Assembly: GCA_028554645.1 (NCBI GenBank)
Contig: JAQOOI010000016.1
Location: 310,001-374,000 of the forward strand
Length of the DNA: 64,000 bases
From: Omphalotus guepiniiformis
Lineage: Eukaryota; Basidiomycota; Agaricomycetes; Agaricales; Omphalotaceae
Direction of reading: 5' to 3'
Shown: positions 44,489-56,265 of the stretch, in pieces
Position numbering within the stretch: the first letter of the stretch is position 1
Layout: every line of letters begins with the position of its first letter
The notes under the pieces: generated by a model
What the model was told of the DNA's origin: nothing
What the model saw: the letters and a program-made list of their open reading frames with translations, nothing else
Database searches by the model: none
Position numbers and translations under genes: made by a program

Positions 44489-46711
44489 ATGAGTCGCGCT
44501 GCCACTGAGAATAAGATACAGGTGATAGACGGACAGATAGACCTCCTTCTGAAACAAAGTGAAGATCTGGATCGCATCCTAGCTGAATTACTTCGGACCA
44601 AAGCTTCGGTGGCAACACGACTCGAGACTCTGCAATCCACGAAGCAGGACTTGGTCCAACAGATCCAGCCCATCAACAGCCTTCATGTCGAACTCTTGAT
44701 TCATGTCTTTAACTTTCTCTGCATGGATGACGACGGGCCAGGAGATAAAACGTATTGTTCTCCTGCAGTGACCATATCTCACGTCTGCAGAAAGTGGCGT
44801 CACATCGCCCTTTCGACCTCAGAGGTATGGTCACAGCTATATATTCAATGCACTGGATGGAACACTGAGCGTGTCTCCGCGTTCTTGGAACGATCTGGTT
44901 GTGCGCCGCTTCGCGTTGTATTCGGTAATTGCAACCTCTCCTGTAAAGAATCACGCGTCGCTCGCACGAAGAATCCTTTGAAGCTTGTCGAATTGCTTGA
45001 GGACCAATCTTCGCGTCTGAAATCACTCTCGATAGAATGTAGCAGTTTCAAACCTTCGGGCTTGACTCTCAGCATGTTCAATGACCTAGACAAAACATTC
45101 CCTGTTCTGACTTCCCTGAACCTGGCATGGACAGCGACCACAAAGATCGTATTTCCGTTTGATGGTCGGAGCACGTCTGAAATGGGGCCACCTGATCAGG
45201 ATCTGATCGCTCGTACCAAGACGCTAAAACATATTCGTCTTGAACATATCCCGCTTCTTACCGTGCCTCTACATTTCTTCTGCTCATTGCGGTCCCTCGA
45301 GATTGCCTTTCCTCCAAACGTATCTGTGCAAAATTCCCTTCGATTGACGCACCTTATCATTGTACTTTCCAATTCTCAGCAGCTAGAGGAGCTATCACTT
45401 TCTGATGCCATACTTCCTCTTATACTTCCCTCCGAGGATGTGCCGCCGGGTGCCACTCTTCCTCTGCTGAAACGTTTCGAGTGGAGCTTCCCTCAGGCAT
45501 GGCAAGTAAGACACTTCCTGTCCCTCATATCCATGCCCGTGCTGGAGAAGCTCGACCTTTGGATCAATGACGAGAGGAAGATCGTTCTTCGTCGGATTGA
45601 AGTGCCCTTGAGCACTGTTATCGGCAGTGAGGCAGCACGTACAAGACCTTACCTCAACGCGAACATTGGATATCCTTCACTTCATGAGCTAAGCGTTCAA
45701 TATTCCGATTCAGATTCGATCACGACGGTTTTGAGGTCGTTTGCTGCTCCTTTTCTGAAGAAACTCGAAATTACGAACATGGGCGATACGATAGCGAGGG
45801 GGAAGAAGGATGGTTCTCGGACACCACTAGAATTACCCAAATTTGAATCCGTCTTCCGGGATCCTCGTCTACCATTTCTTACCCATCTTACCCTCTCGCA
45901 CGTGTGGATTGGGGAACGGGGCCGATTGGAAGGTCAAGCAGAGGTTATGCGTATGTTAGGGTACATGCCCGCCCTAACATCCCTTTCTCTCGACTCTGTA
46001 TCAAACGTGTCCGTGATCATAGAAGCACTCAGTCAAAAACAGACAGTGACGGTGTCTGTAGCCGCGATTGGTCTTGTAAAGTCTATTAACGGCACCCAGA
46101 CCTTTGGCCAACAGGCCCGAGATAACGGTGGTATTCGCGGTGGAGATACCGCTAAGATGAAGTTTTGCCCTCTCCTTGAAGCGCTGTCCTTCTGGAACTG
46201 CGATATCACATTCCCAGAGCTGCATTACTTGGTTTTCGTTCGTAATCGTTACCGCGATAGTATCGGGCGTTCGTACGAGAGTAACGGACATAGGGATGGG
46301 GATGCTGACGTTGACATTGACTCTGGGAAGAACTTTCGAGTTAGGAACAGGGCCATGGAGTACGGGGTCGGAAGTGATGCGAAGGACGCGAGTGGCTCGG
46401 AGAATACGAATACAAGTACGGCGAATGTGCCGCAGAGGACAATTCGACCTTTACGAAAGAAGGCTCGTACGCAGGGCCAGTCAGCCCTGAACGGAGCGCA
46501 GGCGCTCCCAGGTCAAGAGGCGAGGTTTTCAAGCACGAGTAGCGCTAGCGCTAGCGTTGTGGCTGCTATGATGGCCAGAGTGGATCTGGAAAGCGAGCCG
46601 GCTCGGGTGGTTTATGTGCGGACTGTAGGTTGTAGGCAAATTACGCAGAGGAACGCTAATTCGTTGAAAGTGCTGGGGGTTGTGGATGTACTTTGGAGTG
46701 GCGAGTCGTGA
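44489..46711 (+). CDS. F-box-like protein (740 aa, single exon)
   Basis: The frame starts MSRAATENKIQVIDGQIDLL and has an N-terminal coiled coil (about residues 5-65, heptads of I/L/V). An F-box-like region follows at about 70-120 (INSLHVELLIHVFNFLCMDD, then AVTISHVCRKWRHIALSTSE). Next come leucine-rich stretches (LEKLDLWIND, SLHELSVQYS, FLTHLTLSHV), then a low-complexity, charged C-terminus with RTIRPLRKKARTQ. The coiled coil plus F-box plus LRR-like plan is common in large agaricomycete F-box families. It should recruit substrates to an SCF ubiquitin ligase; the target is unknown. It is not related in detail to the truncated F-box gene at 8.3-9.8 kb. Confidence 0.85.
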   Translation: MSRAATENKIQVIDGQIDLLLKQSEDLDRILAELLRTKASVATRLETLQSTKQDLVQQIQPINSLHVELLIHVFNFLCMDDDGPGDKTYCSPAVTISHVCRKWRHIALSTSEVWSQLYIQCTGWNTERVSAFLERSGCAPLRVVFGNCNLSCKESRVARTKNPLKLVELLEDQSSRLKSLSIECSSFKPSGLTLSMFNDLDKTFPVLTSLNLAWTATTKIVFPFDGRSTSEMGPPDQDLIARTKTLKHIRLEHIPLLTVPLHFFCSLRSLEIAFPPNVSVQNSLRLTHLIIVLSNSQQLEELSLSDAILPLILPSEDVPPGATLPLLKRFEWSFPQAWQVRHFLSLISMPVLEKLDLWINDERKIVLRRIEVPLSTVIGSEAARTRPYLNANIGYPSLHELSVQYSDSDSITTVLRSFAAPFLKKLEITNMGDTIARGKKDGSRTPLELPKFESVFRDPRLPFLTHLTLSHVWIGERGRLEGQAEVMRMLGYMPALTSLSLDSVSNVSVIIEALSQKQTVTVSVAAIGLVKSINGTQTFGQQARDNGGIRGGDTAKMKFCPLLEALSFWNCDITFPELHYLVFVRNRYRDSIGRSYESNGHRDGDADVDIDSGKNFRVRNRAMEYGVGSDAKDASGSENTNTSTANVPQRTIRPLRKKARTQGQSALNGAQALPGQEARFSSTSSASASVVAAMMARVDLESEPARVVYVRTVGCRQITQRNANSLKVLGVVDVLWSGES

Positions 46712-46951
46712 AGCATGGACCTGTAAACGTTCAGATGCTAAACTTCCCGCACGCTTGCCACTTTTCAATTTGTCTAAGAACTTGCGATCATGCCTATCAC
46801 TTCGGTTGCTATTACTGGTTAGAATGTACAGAGAATTGTCTGTCTCAATAACTTAGCACTTGTCGTAATTACTCTAGCTTGTACAGCGTGTGATCATGGT
46901 AATATACCTAGTAATGACGATCTACTTTGACTTCATTTCATAGCCCAAACA

Positions 46952-48737
46952 CTACCCGTTTCGGGATGAAGACGCTAAACGGGTCCAATTCATAAGCTAC
47001 CGAAACACAGAAAGCAAGCGTCCATAACTTACCTCAGTGGGAATAGCCATCTGACTTAGTGCATCCAATACACCCTACCGCGAAGAAATTAAGGTGTGAA
47101 TGACAGTTAACCAAAACAAGAGAGAAAGATTCTACAGACGGAATGGATGTAAACGTACCTTTCCTGTCCAACGCTCTAACTCATTGACCTGTTCAGGTGT
47201 GATAAAGTCACGAGACGTTCTCGAAGCGAAAACCATTTGAGCGGCGGAGACTTTGATTGTCGTATCAGCTTGAGCAAGGGAACTGATCACATCTGCTGGA
47301 GCCTCAGGCCCAGGTTGAGCGCCAGACGAAATCGGTCGAACCGGACTCGTAGTCAAGGGAGCCGAAACGCTCTTCTGGGCCCTACCGCGTTTGGCCCAGC
47401 AAGCGGCGAGGTGGTACAGATGATGAGTCTCCATCTGCATAAAACACAAAACAGGGCAAAATAACCATTTGTTCATCAGGACAAACACCCAAGAAACAGT
47501 TGACGTTGGATACATCAGCTATCAAAGAAGGTTATGTCATTTCGGGAACACCCATCTCGAGCGTTGCCAGATCCTCAACTGTAGCCAGCAGCTGTTCGAT
47601 GAGCTTGTCATTATGATCTGGGAAGGAAGTTATTCTGCCTTGTGAAGAGTAGAAGCTGTATCCGGGATCAAAGACTAGACCACGGAGGATGTCTATAAGC
47701 AGTTAATTCACCTATCGGCGGAGGCGTTGACTATGTCTGACAGTATGAGATTGCCAGCGTGGGACGGCCGAGCGGCTTCCAGAGATTTTACAACCTGCGC
47801 TCAAAAACCGTCAAAACCGTTTCAATAGTGAGGAAATGGACGGATGGTAGATAGAAGCAAATGTAAAATGAAAGTGACGAGCCATGATGACTCACTTGTA
47901 GATGGAAATCAGAATCACCAGCTACCTGCACGAAGGGGGTGAGCACAGTAAACTCCGGAGGCGCATGGTGGTGTCAACGCCGCTAGAAAAGAGTCGGTAC
48001 TGACAGGTTTACTGATTCTGTACGCGGGCTCTTCACATTCGTCAGGGTTGAGAAAATCGTAATCGACGTTTCGAGAAACCGCAACACAAGCTTTAGGTAC
48101 GACGACTGTGCCGACTGGGGCATCTACCAGGCATCCACACGAGCCCAGACTAAGAGAACAAAGAATCGAGGGGGGGAACGAGGAAGACCGGTGTGGGGTG
48201 GCAATGATAGTCGGATCATCAGAAATGAAAGGAAAATGAAGGTAATTGATCGACTAACACACCGTATCACCAACATGTCCCCACTCAGACACTCTCGCAC
48301 CTCACGAACGAAGAAGTCCATATTCGGACTACCCATTCCTATACTCGCGATAGACACAGGGGTACCCTTGTACCTTCCGGTTATCGTAAGGAATCCACGC
48401 TCTGACTCGAGCTGAAATGGTTTTGGCTGTTCATCCAGAAAGCTTGCGATCGTCCGAGCTCGAGAAGGCGATCCGACAGTCACCTGTAGCGTAACATTAG
48501 TTTATCAGCGAAACTGAATTGCAAGTCACTACCAGAACTTGATCACATACCAATCTATTGGCTACTTCTCCTGGTCGAAGACCAAGATGATAAACCCGAA
48601 GATCAGCAGTTCGAGGAAAGTCTTGTTTGTGTAGAATGAATGAATAGCAATTGAGACGAAAATGATCAATCCAATTGAATCTAATTGACAAGCTTTTTCA
48701 ATTCTTACTTACTTGCGTCCTTAAGAGTATCCTTCAT
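46952..48737 (-). CDS. uridine phosphorylase-like nucleoside phosphorylase
   Basis: The start at 48737 (MKDTLKDA, then NFPRTADLRVYHLGLRPGEV after an intron) leads into RLVTVGSPSRARTIASFLDE, YKGTPVSIASIGMGSPNMDF, LGSCGCLVDAPVGTVVVPKA and NASADSFYSSQGRITSFPDH. Next come LATLEMETHHLYHLA, which carries the Glu-Met-Glu nucleoside-binding segment of this family, and ISSGAQ..AAQMVFASRTSRDFI. It transfers phosphate to uridine (or a related nucleoside), releasing the base, in pyrimidine salvage; it acts in the cytosol. Eight or so short introns occur. The last exon is uncertain: one join ends with a stop at 46952-46954, another frame ends near 46938. The stretch ..KPVSTDSFLAALT.. near 48.0 kb also has an uncertain exon edge. 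Confidence 0.82.
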
Positions 48738-51700
48738 CAGAAAATTTGAATGTGAAAGCTATGCAATGACAGAAATATAGAGAAAGATGGTGGTCTCGGT
48801 GTCATTTGGAAGGTCGGGGCAAGTCGGCATGTGAGATGCCCGAACGCCGCCCGAATGCCCGCCGTTGCGGCCACTGGTAACTGATCTCACCCTTTGACCG
48901 CTACCACGACCATTCTCGAGCGCTACCGAGCCATTTGTCCAACTTATCATCAGATGTAGATATCGACTTCATTCTAGATACATGAACCCTTTTCTTGATT
49001 TATTACTTACGTGAGTCTAGCCTCCCTGTCAATCTTCTGACTCTTCCTAACAAGCCTGCAGGGTCAGGAGGGGGAATGGTGGTTTGTATCGAACTTCACC
49101 ACAAATGCGCCAAGGGTTCAAGGTTCATCCATGGATTCTTCCAAACAATCAACTTCTATAAACAATCAACTTCTATGCACATGCCGTATAGACATAGAGC
49201 AACTGATGCAGGTCCAAGCGCTCAGGGACTCCCACCCGAATCAAATCCAACCAACCAGAGCAATGGGAAGAGTCATGAACGACACTTGACCAAATCTTGC
49301 CGGCGAATTCTTGTTTTCCCTGACTTGAACAGTATTCTACTGTACGTAGGTACCTCTGTGGCTTGCAAGGCTTGAGGAGCTTCTTCGCCTTGGGGCACAA
49401 CCTGACCCACCTCCCTCCGGGTCTCGGTGTTCACGAGGGAGCTCGTGACATCCACATATCGCCTCGTGGCAACTCATCTAGCGTAACCAAACCCTTTCTC
49501 CACTCCTCACCATCCGGCGCCATGCCCCTGGCAAACCTTCGAGGTTATTCCGTCCCTCCGGTCTAATGTCGAAGCGCCGAAAACTTAAAATGGTTTGAAG
49601 TAAAACGACCAAACCTTTCAGATCCATCGTACGTAGGAAACGTGTTTCACGGAAGATTATTCGGAGGGGGTTGTATTCGTAAACAGAGAGTGATTGCGTA
49701 CGGTAGGATTGGAGGAAGGGGCCTTAACCTGAGCCAGAAAGAGAGTTTCCAGCCACACTGAGCCAGTGGACACAGCCCATGATGCGCGCGACGGTATGTT
49801 GCGGTATCTTTACCGGGTGAGGGTCCTTTGTACATCACCCATGGAGATGTCATGTCATAGGGAGATTATATCGTGGAAAGGGGAGCCTAGTAACTCGTCT
49901 ACGTAAGGTGACCCCAATTTGGAGAAAGCTGAAGACGGGAACTTCAACTTCACGAGAAACGAACGAACAAGTTTTCTTGCTTTGAACGTTTTGCCTTTTT
50001 CCACGCGGTATTCAAGTATGTACCCGTTTCTACTTCTAGTAAATCTGTTCTCGGCTGAAGCTCCCCAAGTGCATACATACACACCGGTGGAGGGAGGATA
50101 TGTAAGGACAAGCAGTGGATCCGGAAGACTCGCTTCCATCATCTCATCTCATCTCATCTCACCCTTTTCCTTTCTTCTCTTCTCCTCAACCTTCTTCCCT
50201 CTCTGTTTCCACGCACAGCAATTCGGTGTCTTTTTACAACCCACCCACCAACCCCCTTCGTGTCACGGTGTCTCTGCCCGTTCGAGATCTCGTTCTCGTT
50301 CCACGTCCTTTTTTACTTTTGATACGATACTTGACTTATCTAATAACCTATTCCTAGAATTTCCCTTTTTGCTGATTCTCGATCACGTTCTACTTTCTCT
50401 TTCTCGATGACTGCGGGTGGGGAGTCTCGTGTGTGTGCATGTGCGTTGCGCGTGGTTCAAGGTTCGACGGGGTGATAGTGAATGAACTTCTCATTGCAAG
50501 TACATAGTGCTAGTTTACTCTTTGTCCTTTTTTCATAATCCCCGTACGAGAGAATGGGGGAACGCGGGGAGAAGACCCGAAACGATGGATACATCGGGTT
50601 GCTTGGTTATTATTTATGTTTTAGACCACTTTTGCGTACGCTCGTACTCCTTTCGGTCGAATCGGCGTCTTGATATGTTTTTACCGCCGGGGGGAAAACG
50701 TGGTTTTTATGTTTTTATGTTTTTACTTTGCGCAGTTTCTCGAGACTAACACCCTCTCACGCTCACAGCAAACATGCCCTCCTTGATCTTGTCACTACCA
50801 TCGTATGATCTGTGCTTCCGACGTTCTCGTTAGGCGCTTATCAAATATCATTCCAAGGACCGGGACATCGCAATATTGCTATCAGCTATTTCCTAGTATA
50901 TGTTCGCAAAACCTTTGGTTGGGATGGGGACCCTAGGGTCTGATTGATCACGAGTCACTAACCCAAGGCGTACTCGGACCTGGTACGCTGGTACGGTCAC
51001 GGTAGACGGGAACTTGGAAACGTGGGGGTGGGCATGGGTCAAACAACGGCGAAACAAATCGTATGAACCCGGTGGGGTTGGGATGGAACCTCTTTGACCT
51101 CGTCGTAAGAAGACGAAACGAAACCGAGACGAGCACAAGTCAAAATCTCCTGCGCAGCGCAGCACGTAGCAACTTGGCTTCTTTGGCCCTTCTACTTCTA
51201 TTTCTTCTTTTTCTTAACGTTACAGTGTCCGTTACCTGGGAGAAAAACGTGGGTGGTAAGTAAGTGGTGTGCATACACCGGTGTCAAGGTTCCCCGACCA
51301 AAGCTGGCAGTCGCAGTTTCGGACATAATGCATTATGCTCCAGCGCCGCAGTATAATTGTCATTTTGGCTCCAAGAACCAAAACCAAGGTTTATTTCGTT
51401 GGATATGCATGATCTACGGAGTTACGGATCAATCCTTTCCGAGTATACATACTTACCGCACGTTTTCAAGTCCGTAAAACCCAACTTGAACTTTGCTTAT
51501 TTCGCCGCTAAGTATGGTTACCTGGCTATTTCGTTGTCTACCGGGCTTCTTTATACCAGTAAGTCCTATTTTTTTACCATTCCAAGAAACTGAGATCACA
51601 GTATCTAAATAGCACACGATGTATGCTCCAAGAGTTTGTTTTCATATATTTCCTTCAACAGATACTCGAAACGGACCAGGAGTCGATCCTCCAGCTCCAA

Positions 51701-52521
51701 ATTGTCCAGTACTTACCCTTAAAATGTATGTACTTTCACTTTTCAACGCAGATCCCAAGTAATCAGCAATCCCATCTCAAAGGCGAGACGAAACGACCCT
51801 CACTCATATATCGGAGTAAGTATTCGTCTGGCGAGTCGTCGCTATCGTCTAGGCGAAAAAAGTCTCGCAGTAAGTAACAGAATTACTAACTTACTACAAT
51901 ACTCGTCGTTGTCAAATATCAAGTAGTTCGAGTCATTCATTTTCCGCGGCAACAGTATGCTGCCATGCAAGAAACATTCCTTAGATACCTCGGACCAACT
52001 CCAGTCAGTCTCTGGTATACTTACTTCTTTTTCCAGTTTCTCTGCCATCCCAATTACATTACTTACGATCCACGACTGGGAATCCGATTCTTGTGAATCT
52101 GATGGCATCGACATCGACATCGACATACTGTAAGTAAATACAATACATACATGATACTGTACATACTCAGACCAGGATGTAAGTAAACACAAACCCCGGC
52201 GACTGCGAACGTGGTTCTTACTTATACTCATACTTATACTCATACTTATATTTATACTTACATTTACACCACTGAAACCTTGAGGTAACGGATCTGCGGA
52301 AAATCATTACTGTACATTGTACATTGTATCAATATCAATGTCATATGTAAAATTGAAATCACGCGAAAAGTATGTACATACATACTGTACATTGTCCGTT
52401 TACGGCGTTACCATACCCACTTCACATTACGCTACCTTACCCTACCTCGATGAGTCGATTCCTCCGAGTCAGGAATCAGAATCAGTGAGGTTGCATCTCA
52501 GTTCAAGTTCTCATGTCATAC

Positions 52522-52552
<31 letters not shown>

Positions 52553-55500
52553 TCGAGTCAGATTCAAGAACTACCCGAGTTATATACTTAGCGCTCAGCG
52601 CTCACTTAACTTACTATGGTCCGCCGGACAGGATGAAACTGCGCCCTTCACATCGGAGGCTCGGAGGGCTAGCTTCAAGGCTCAAGCAAGTCGCCGGCGG
52701 CGGGACGACGTGACTCGGAGGACGGGAGAAACACTCTGACATCGGAGTCGAGTCGAGAGCGCTCGGTTGGCGCGGTTGGCGCTCAGGGTGTCAACTGAGA
52801 AACTCGAGTCTACTGTAAGTAGCCTAACCTACCCGTGACCCTCATTCAGAGTCATTGTCGGTTCAATGAAGCTTCATCGACATCGACATCGACCACCCTC
52901 CGGCTTGGCTTGGCTAGTAGTCTCCGTAGGACCGTAAGTAAGGATCTAGATATCTACTCCCCGTCAACTCGCGTTCAGCTGCAACGCCAGTGCTCTTGCT
53001 CCACCCTCCCAAATCTTGATCAAAATATTCCGACTCGGCTTCAAACGGCGAGCTTGGAATTCGGATTCGGTACATACTTCGCAGCGTCTGTCTGCTTCTG
53101 ATCTTGAAAGATCCCGGGCCGGTACTCCGCTCCGTTCCTTCCTTCCCTCCGGTACTTACTCGCCGGTCGTTCGCCTTCGCCTTCGACTACTTCCAGTGCT
53201 TCCAGTGCTTCCCCGCTGGACTTCTTGAAGGATTCTGCTGAAAGGTTATCTTGGGGCCATGAGGCCTGAGGCCTTGAGGAGTGGAGTCTAATTGTTAAGC
53301 GATTGGATGGGATGCCAGGATACTTCTTCAAACTTGATAAAGTTCCTCGGTGTGATTACTACTTAGGCTATGGGCCTATACCGCTGTACGACGGGACTTC
53401 CGTAGTTATTTACTTACTATTTACACTGATCGCTATGTAGATACTTACGAGCTACAACGCTGCTGACCCTTTGTGCCTGTATGAGCACTGGTATGTGTAC
53501 ATACTTTTCTCCACCGAGTTCAGGTTCCCGCCTCCGAACTTCACAAGTACGCAATACACCTCCTCCTTCAAACTACCTTCAACAGACACCTTCCATGCCC
53601 TACCTCACTGAACCCTGCCCCGCCCCCGGCGTCCCATCCATCATCAATGGCATCATCCGTACATCAAACATCATACAACCTTCGATTCTAGTTCAAACAC
53701 TGTAAGCATGTAAGTAAGTAAGTAAAAATAAGTATACTACGCGTATCGTACCGTCCGTTAAACACTGACACGACACGACAGTAAACAGTAAAAATAGAAG
53801 CATAGCCAGAAATCGTCAGAAGCAAGTCGACTCTTGAATCTTTAAACGCTCACCGAACCTTCTTCAGAATCTTCAGAATCTTCATTCGGAAGCAGAACGC
53901 AGAACACAGAACACCTGAGAAGAGAACCCCCACAGTGGGACCCACTTGGAAGTTGGGGGGGAGAACCGTACGAACACAACACAACACGCAACACGCAACC
54001 ACGGCCCACACCGTGTTGTGGCGTTACCCTCGATCATCGCGGCGCGCAAGATGAAGATGCGCGATGCCTAGGCTTTTGGAACTTGAAGAGGTTAGGCTTG
54101 GATTAGCTCAGCTCACGCGGCGCTCATCCTGCGTCAGGCGGCCTCCGAGGTCAGTGTCAGTAGGTACAGCCAGAGTAGTGTAAGTGAGACTTATGGGCCT
54201 CGTATGGTATAGTATGGTATGGTGGGGGTACGTATGTATATGTGTATCTCTATGTATGTATGTATGTATGTATGTATATCGGCGTTGGGGGTTGGGTTGG
54301 GGGGGGTTCTTGATTCACGGTATACGTGACCACTGACTGCGGTTGGCGGTGCGATGCGATGCGATGCGATGCGATGTGCGAAGTTTGAGGAGATCATGGT
54401 TCCCGTGAGGCGTTGAGGTTGTTTGAGTTTTGAGTTTGTAGGAAGGGATGGATGGAAGGGAAGGGAAGGACGGGAAGGAAGGGAAGGAAGGGAAGGAAGG
54501 AAGGGGAGACAGGGAGGGAAGGAAGGAGGGAAGGAGGAAGTGATTAGTACGATGAGAGGTGGAAAGTGTTTATATGATATACTACGAGGTGCATTGAATA
54601 TTGGATGTGTACTATGTAGTGAGTTACATCCCGATGAAAATGACATGTTTGAAAATCCAATTCCGGTGGAGCGAAAATCTTTTCAACGCCTCCAAAACCC
54701 ATTCATTTCCGGCGTTCAAGGTAACTGAATTACATGCTTACGTATGTAAATGTATGTATTCAACAACTCAAACAATGAACACACCCCACCCCTCGAGGCT
54801 CGAATTCAAGATTTACTGAACTCGGATGTGTGATAATTCAAATTATAAAATGAAAAGCGATGGTTAGGTTATGATGGAATACATACATACCACTTGAATG
54901 CTTAAGTATTTCGGACTCAGCGAAAGTGGCGTAACATACATATTGTATGTACCATACCCCCATCATCATCATCGTTTGTTAGACCCGTCCATCAACGAGG
55001 GGTAAGTGAATGGATATGATAGATTTATCATATGTGTAGATCACCGGTGAACGAGGACCGATAGTTCGCTGTTTTGAAAAGAAATGGGGTGTGTGTGGGT
55101 GTGTTCATTCCTTTAACCGCGTCGCTCGGAACCGCCTGAACGGAATCTATATTTCTGTCTCTCTCTTCCCTCTCCCATACTTACTTACCCTGAGGATAGA
55201 ACAAGCTTCTTGCACAGCATTCGGTTCACACTCCAATCAAAAGCAAGAACCCACATACTGAGTACTCACCTGGCTCGGGCGCTTTATCTCCCACCCACCC
55301 AGTACCGTATTATACCACGGTATGTACTGATCTTCGTACTTTTCTCTTCTGCAGATGGGAAAAAAAAACCACCCCTCCCATCTCATCTCATCTCATGACG
55401 GGGGCGTGAACAAAAAGAGCCGGAATTGTTGACCCGGTTTGAAACTCGAGAAGAAGATAGAACGGACTGGACTGATGAACTGAACTCCATTTGGACCAGA

Positions 55501-56265
55501 TCGACCAAGTTTTGTTCTGTATGTATCTGGATTCTGTGTATCTATGTGGGCTAGTTAGTTCCCGTTGTTGCCTGGTCCGCCGCGCGCTTTTTCCCTCCCG
55601 CAAAATTCGTTAGTGTGTGTGAGTTAAAGTGTGAGTTGCCAAGTTGTTGGAAGCAATAACATGTCGCCAGTGGTCGTTTGAGACCTCGAGAGAAAAAAAG
55701 GGAGAAGCCAGATTTGGGAAGGGCAGGGTACTGGGAACCCCAGATTTTCGCGACGAGACGAGGGGATAAGTTACGCAAATGGCGTGGGTTACCGAATATA
55801 GAAGATTTTCAGAGCCGAAAAGAAAGAAAAGGGTAAAAATGGGAATATTAGTCAACTTCACCGTCGACCGCCAATCACCGCAGAAAGAGCACCTCCGCTG
55901 AGCAAGGGTATGTCTCACGAAAAGGAAAAATAAAAAATAAAATAAAAACATTATAAATTTGAACAGATTTATGGTAAAAAAGGAATCAAGGGGTGTGCCT
56001 GTTGCTCAGTCGCAACAAGCGGTGTCAGTGATCACAAGCTCCGTTTTCGCCAGATTCCTCCGTTCACGCTCTGAGGCGAGATCCGTATAAAAGAGATCAA
56101 AACGTTGTTTGCACAAAATATGTGAAATTTCTGGGGATAATAATACGTCAATCTTTCAACAGAACAAAGTCCCCGTCCCATCCTCCGCTCTCTCTCTCTT
56201 TCGTATTCCCCCTCCCCCTCACCGATCACTCTGAGACTTTGCGCCTTTCCTTCTACAACCACTAC
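48738..56265. other. 7.5-kb gene-free, microsatellite-rich region upstream of the HMG-box gene
   Basis: No exon chain or protein motif could be supported. Simple repeats are frequent: (AC)n at 52529-52552, (TATG)n at 54251-54277, (GATGC)n at 54351-54376, a GGGAAGGAA-rich run at about 54,447-54,540, CTCAT repeats at 50138-50161 and 55378-55396, ATCGAC runs near 52,104-52,125 and 52,871-52,891, and many TACTTAC/GTAAGTA words. The right part is presumably the extended promoter and 5' region of the HMG-box gene. An unrecognised multi-exon gene or non-coding RNA cannot be excluded. Confidence 0.5.

Noticed and set aside
47132..47515. Separate 127-codon minus-strand gene
   Set aside because: It is an exon of the uridine-phosphorylase-like gene (ETHHLYHLA continues LATLEM from the previous exon).
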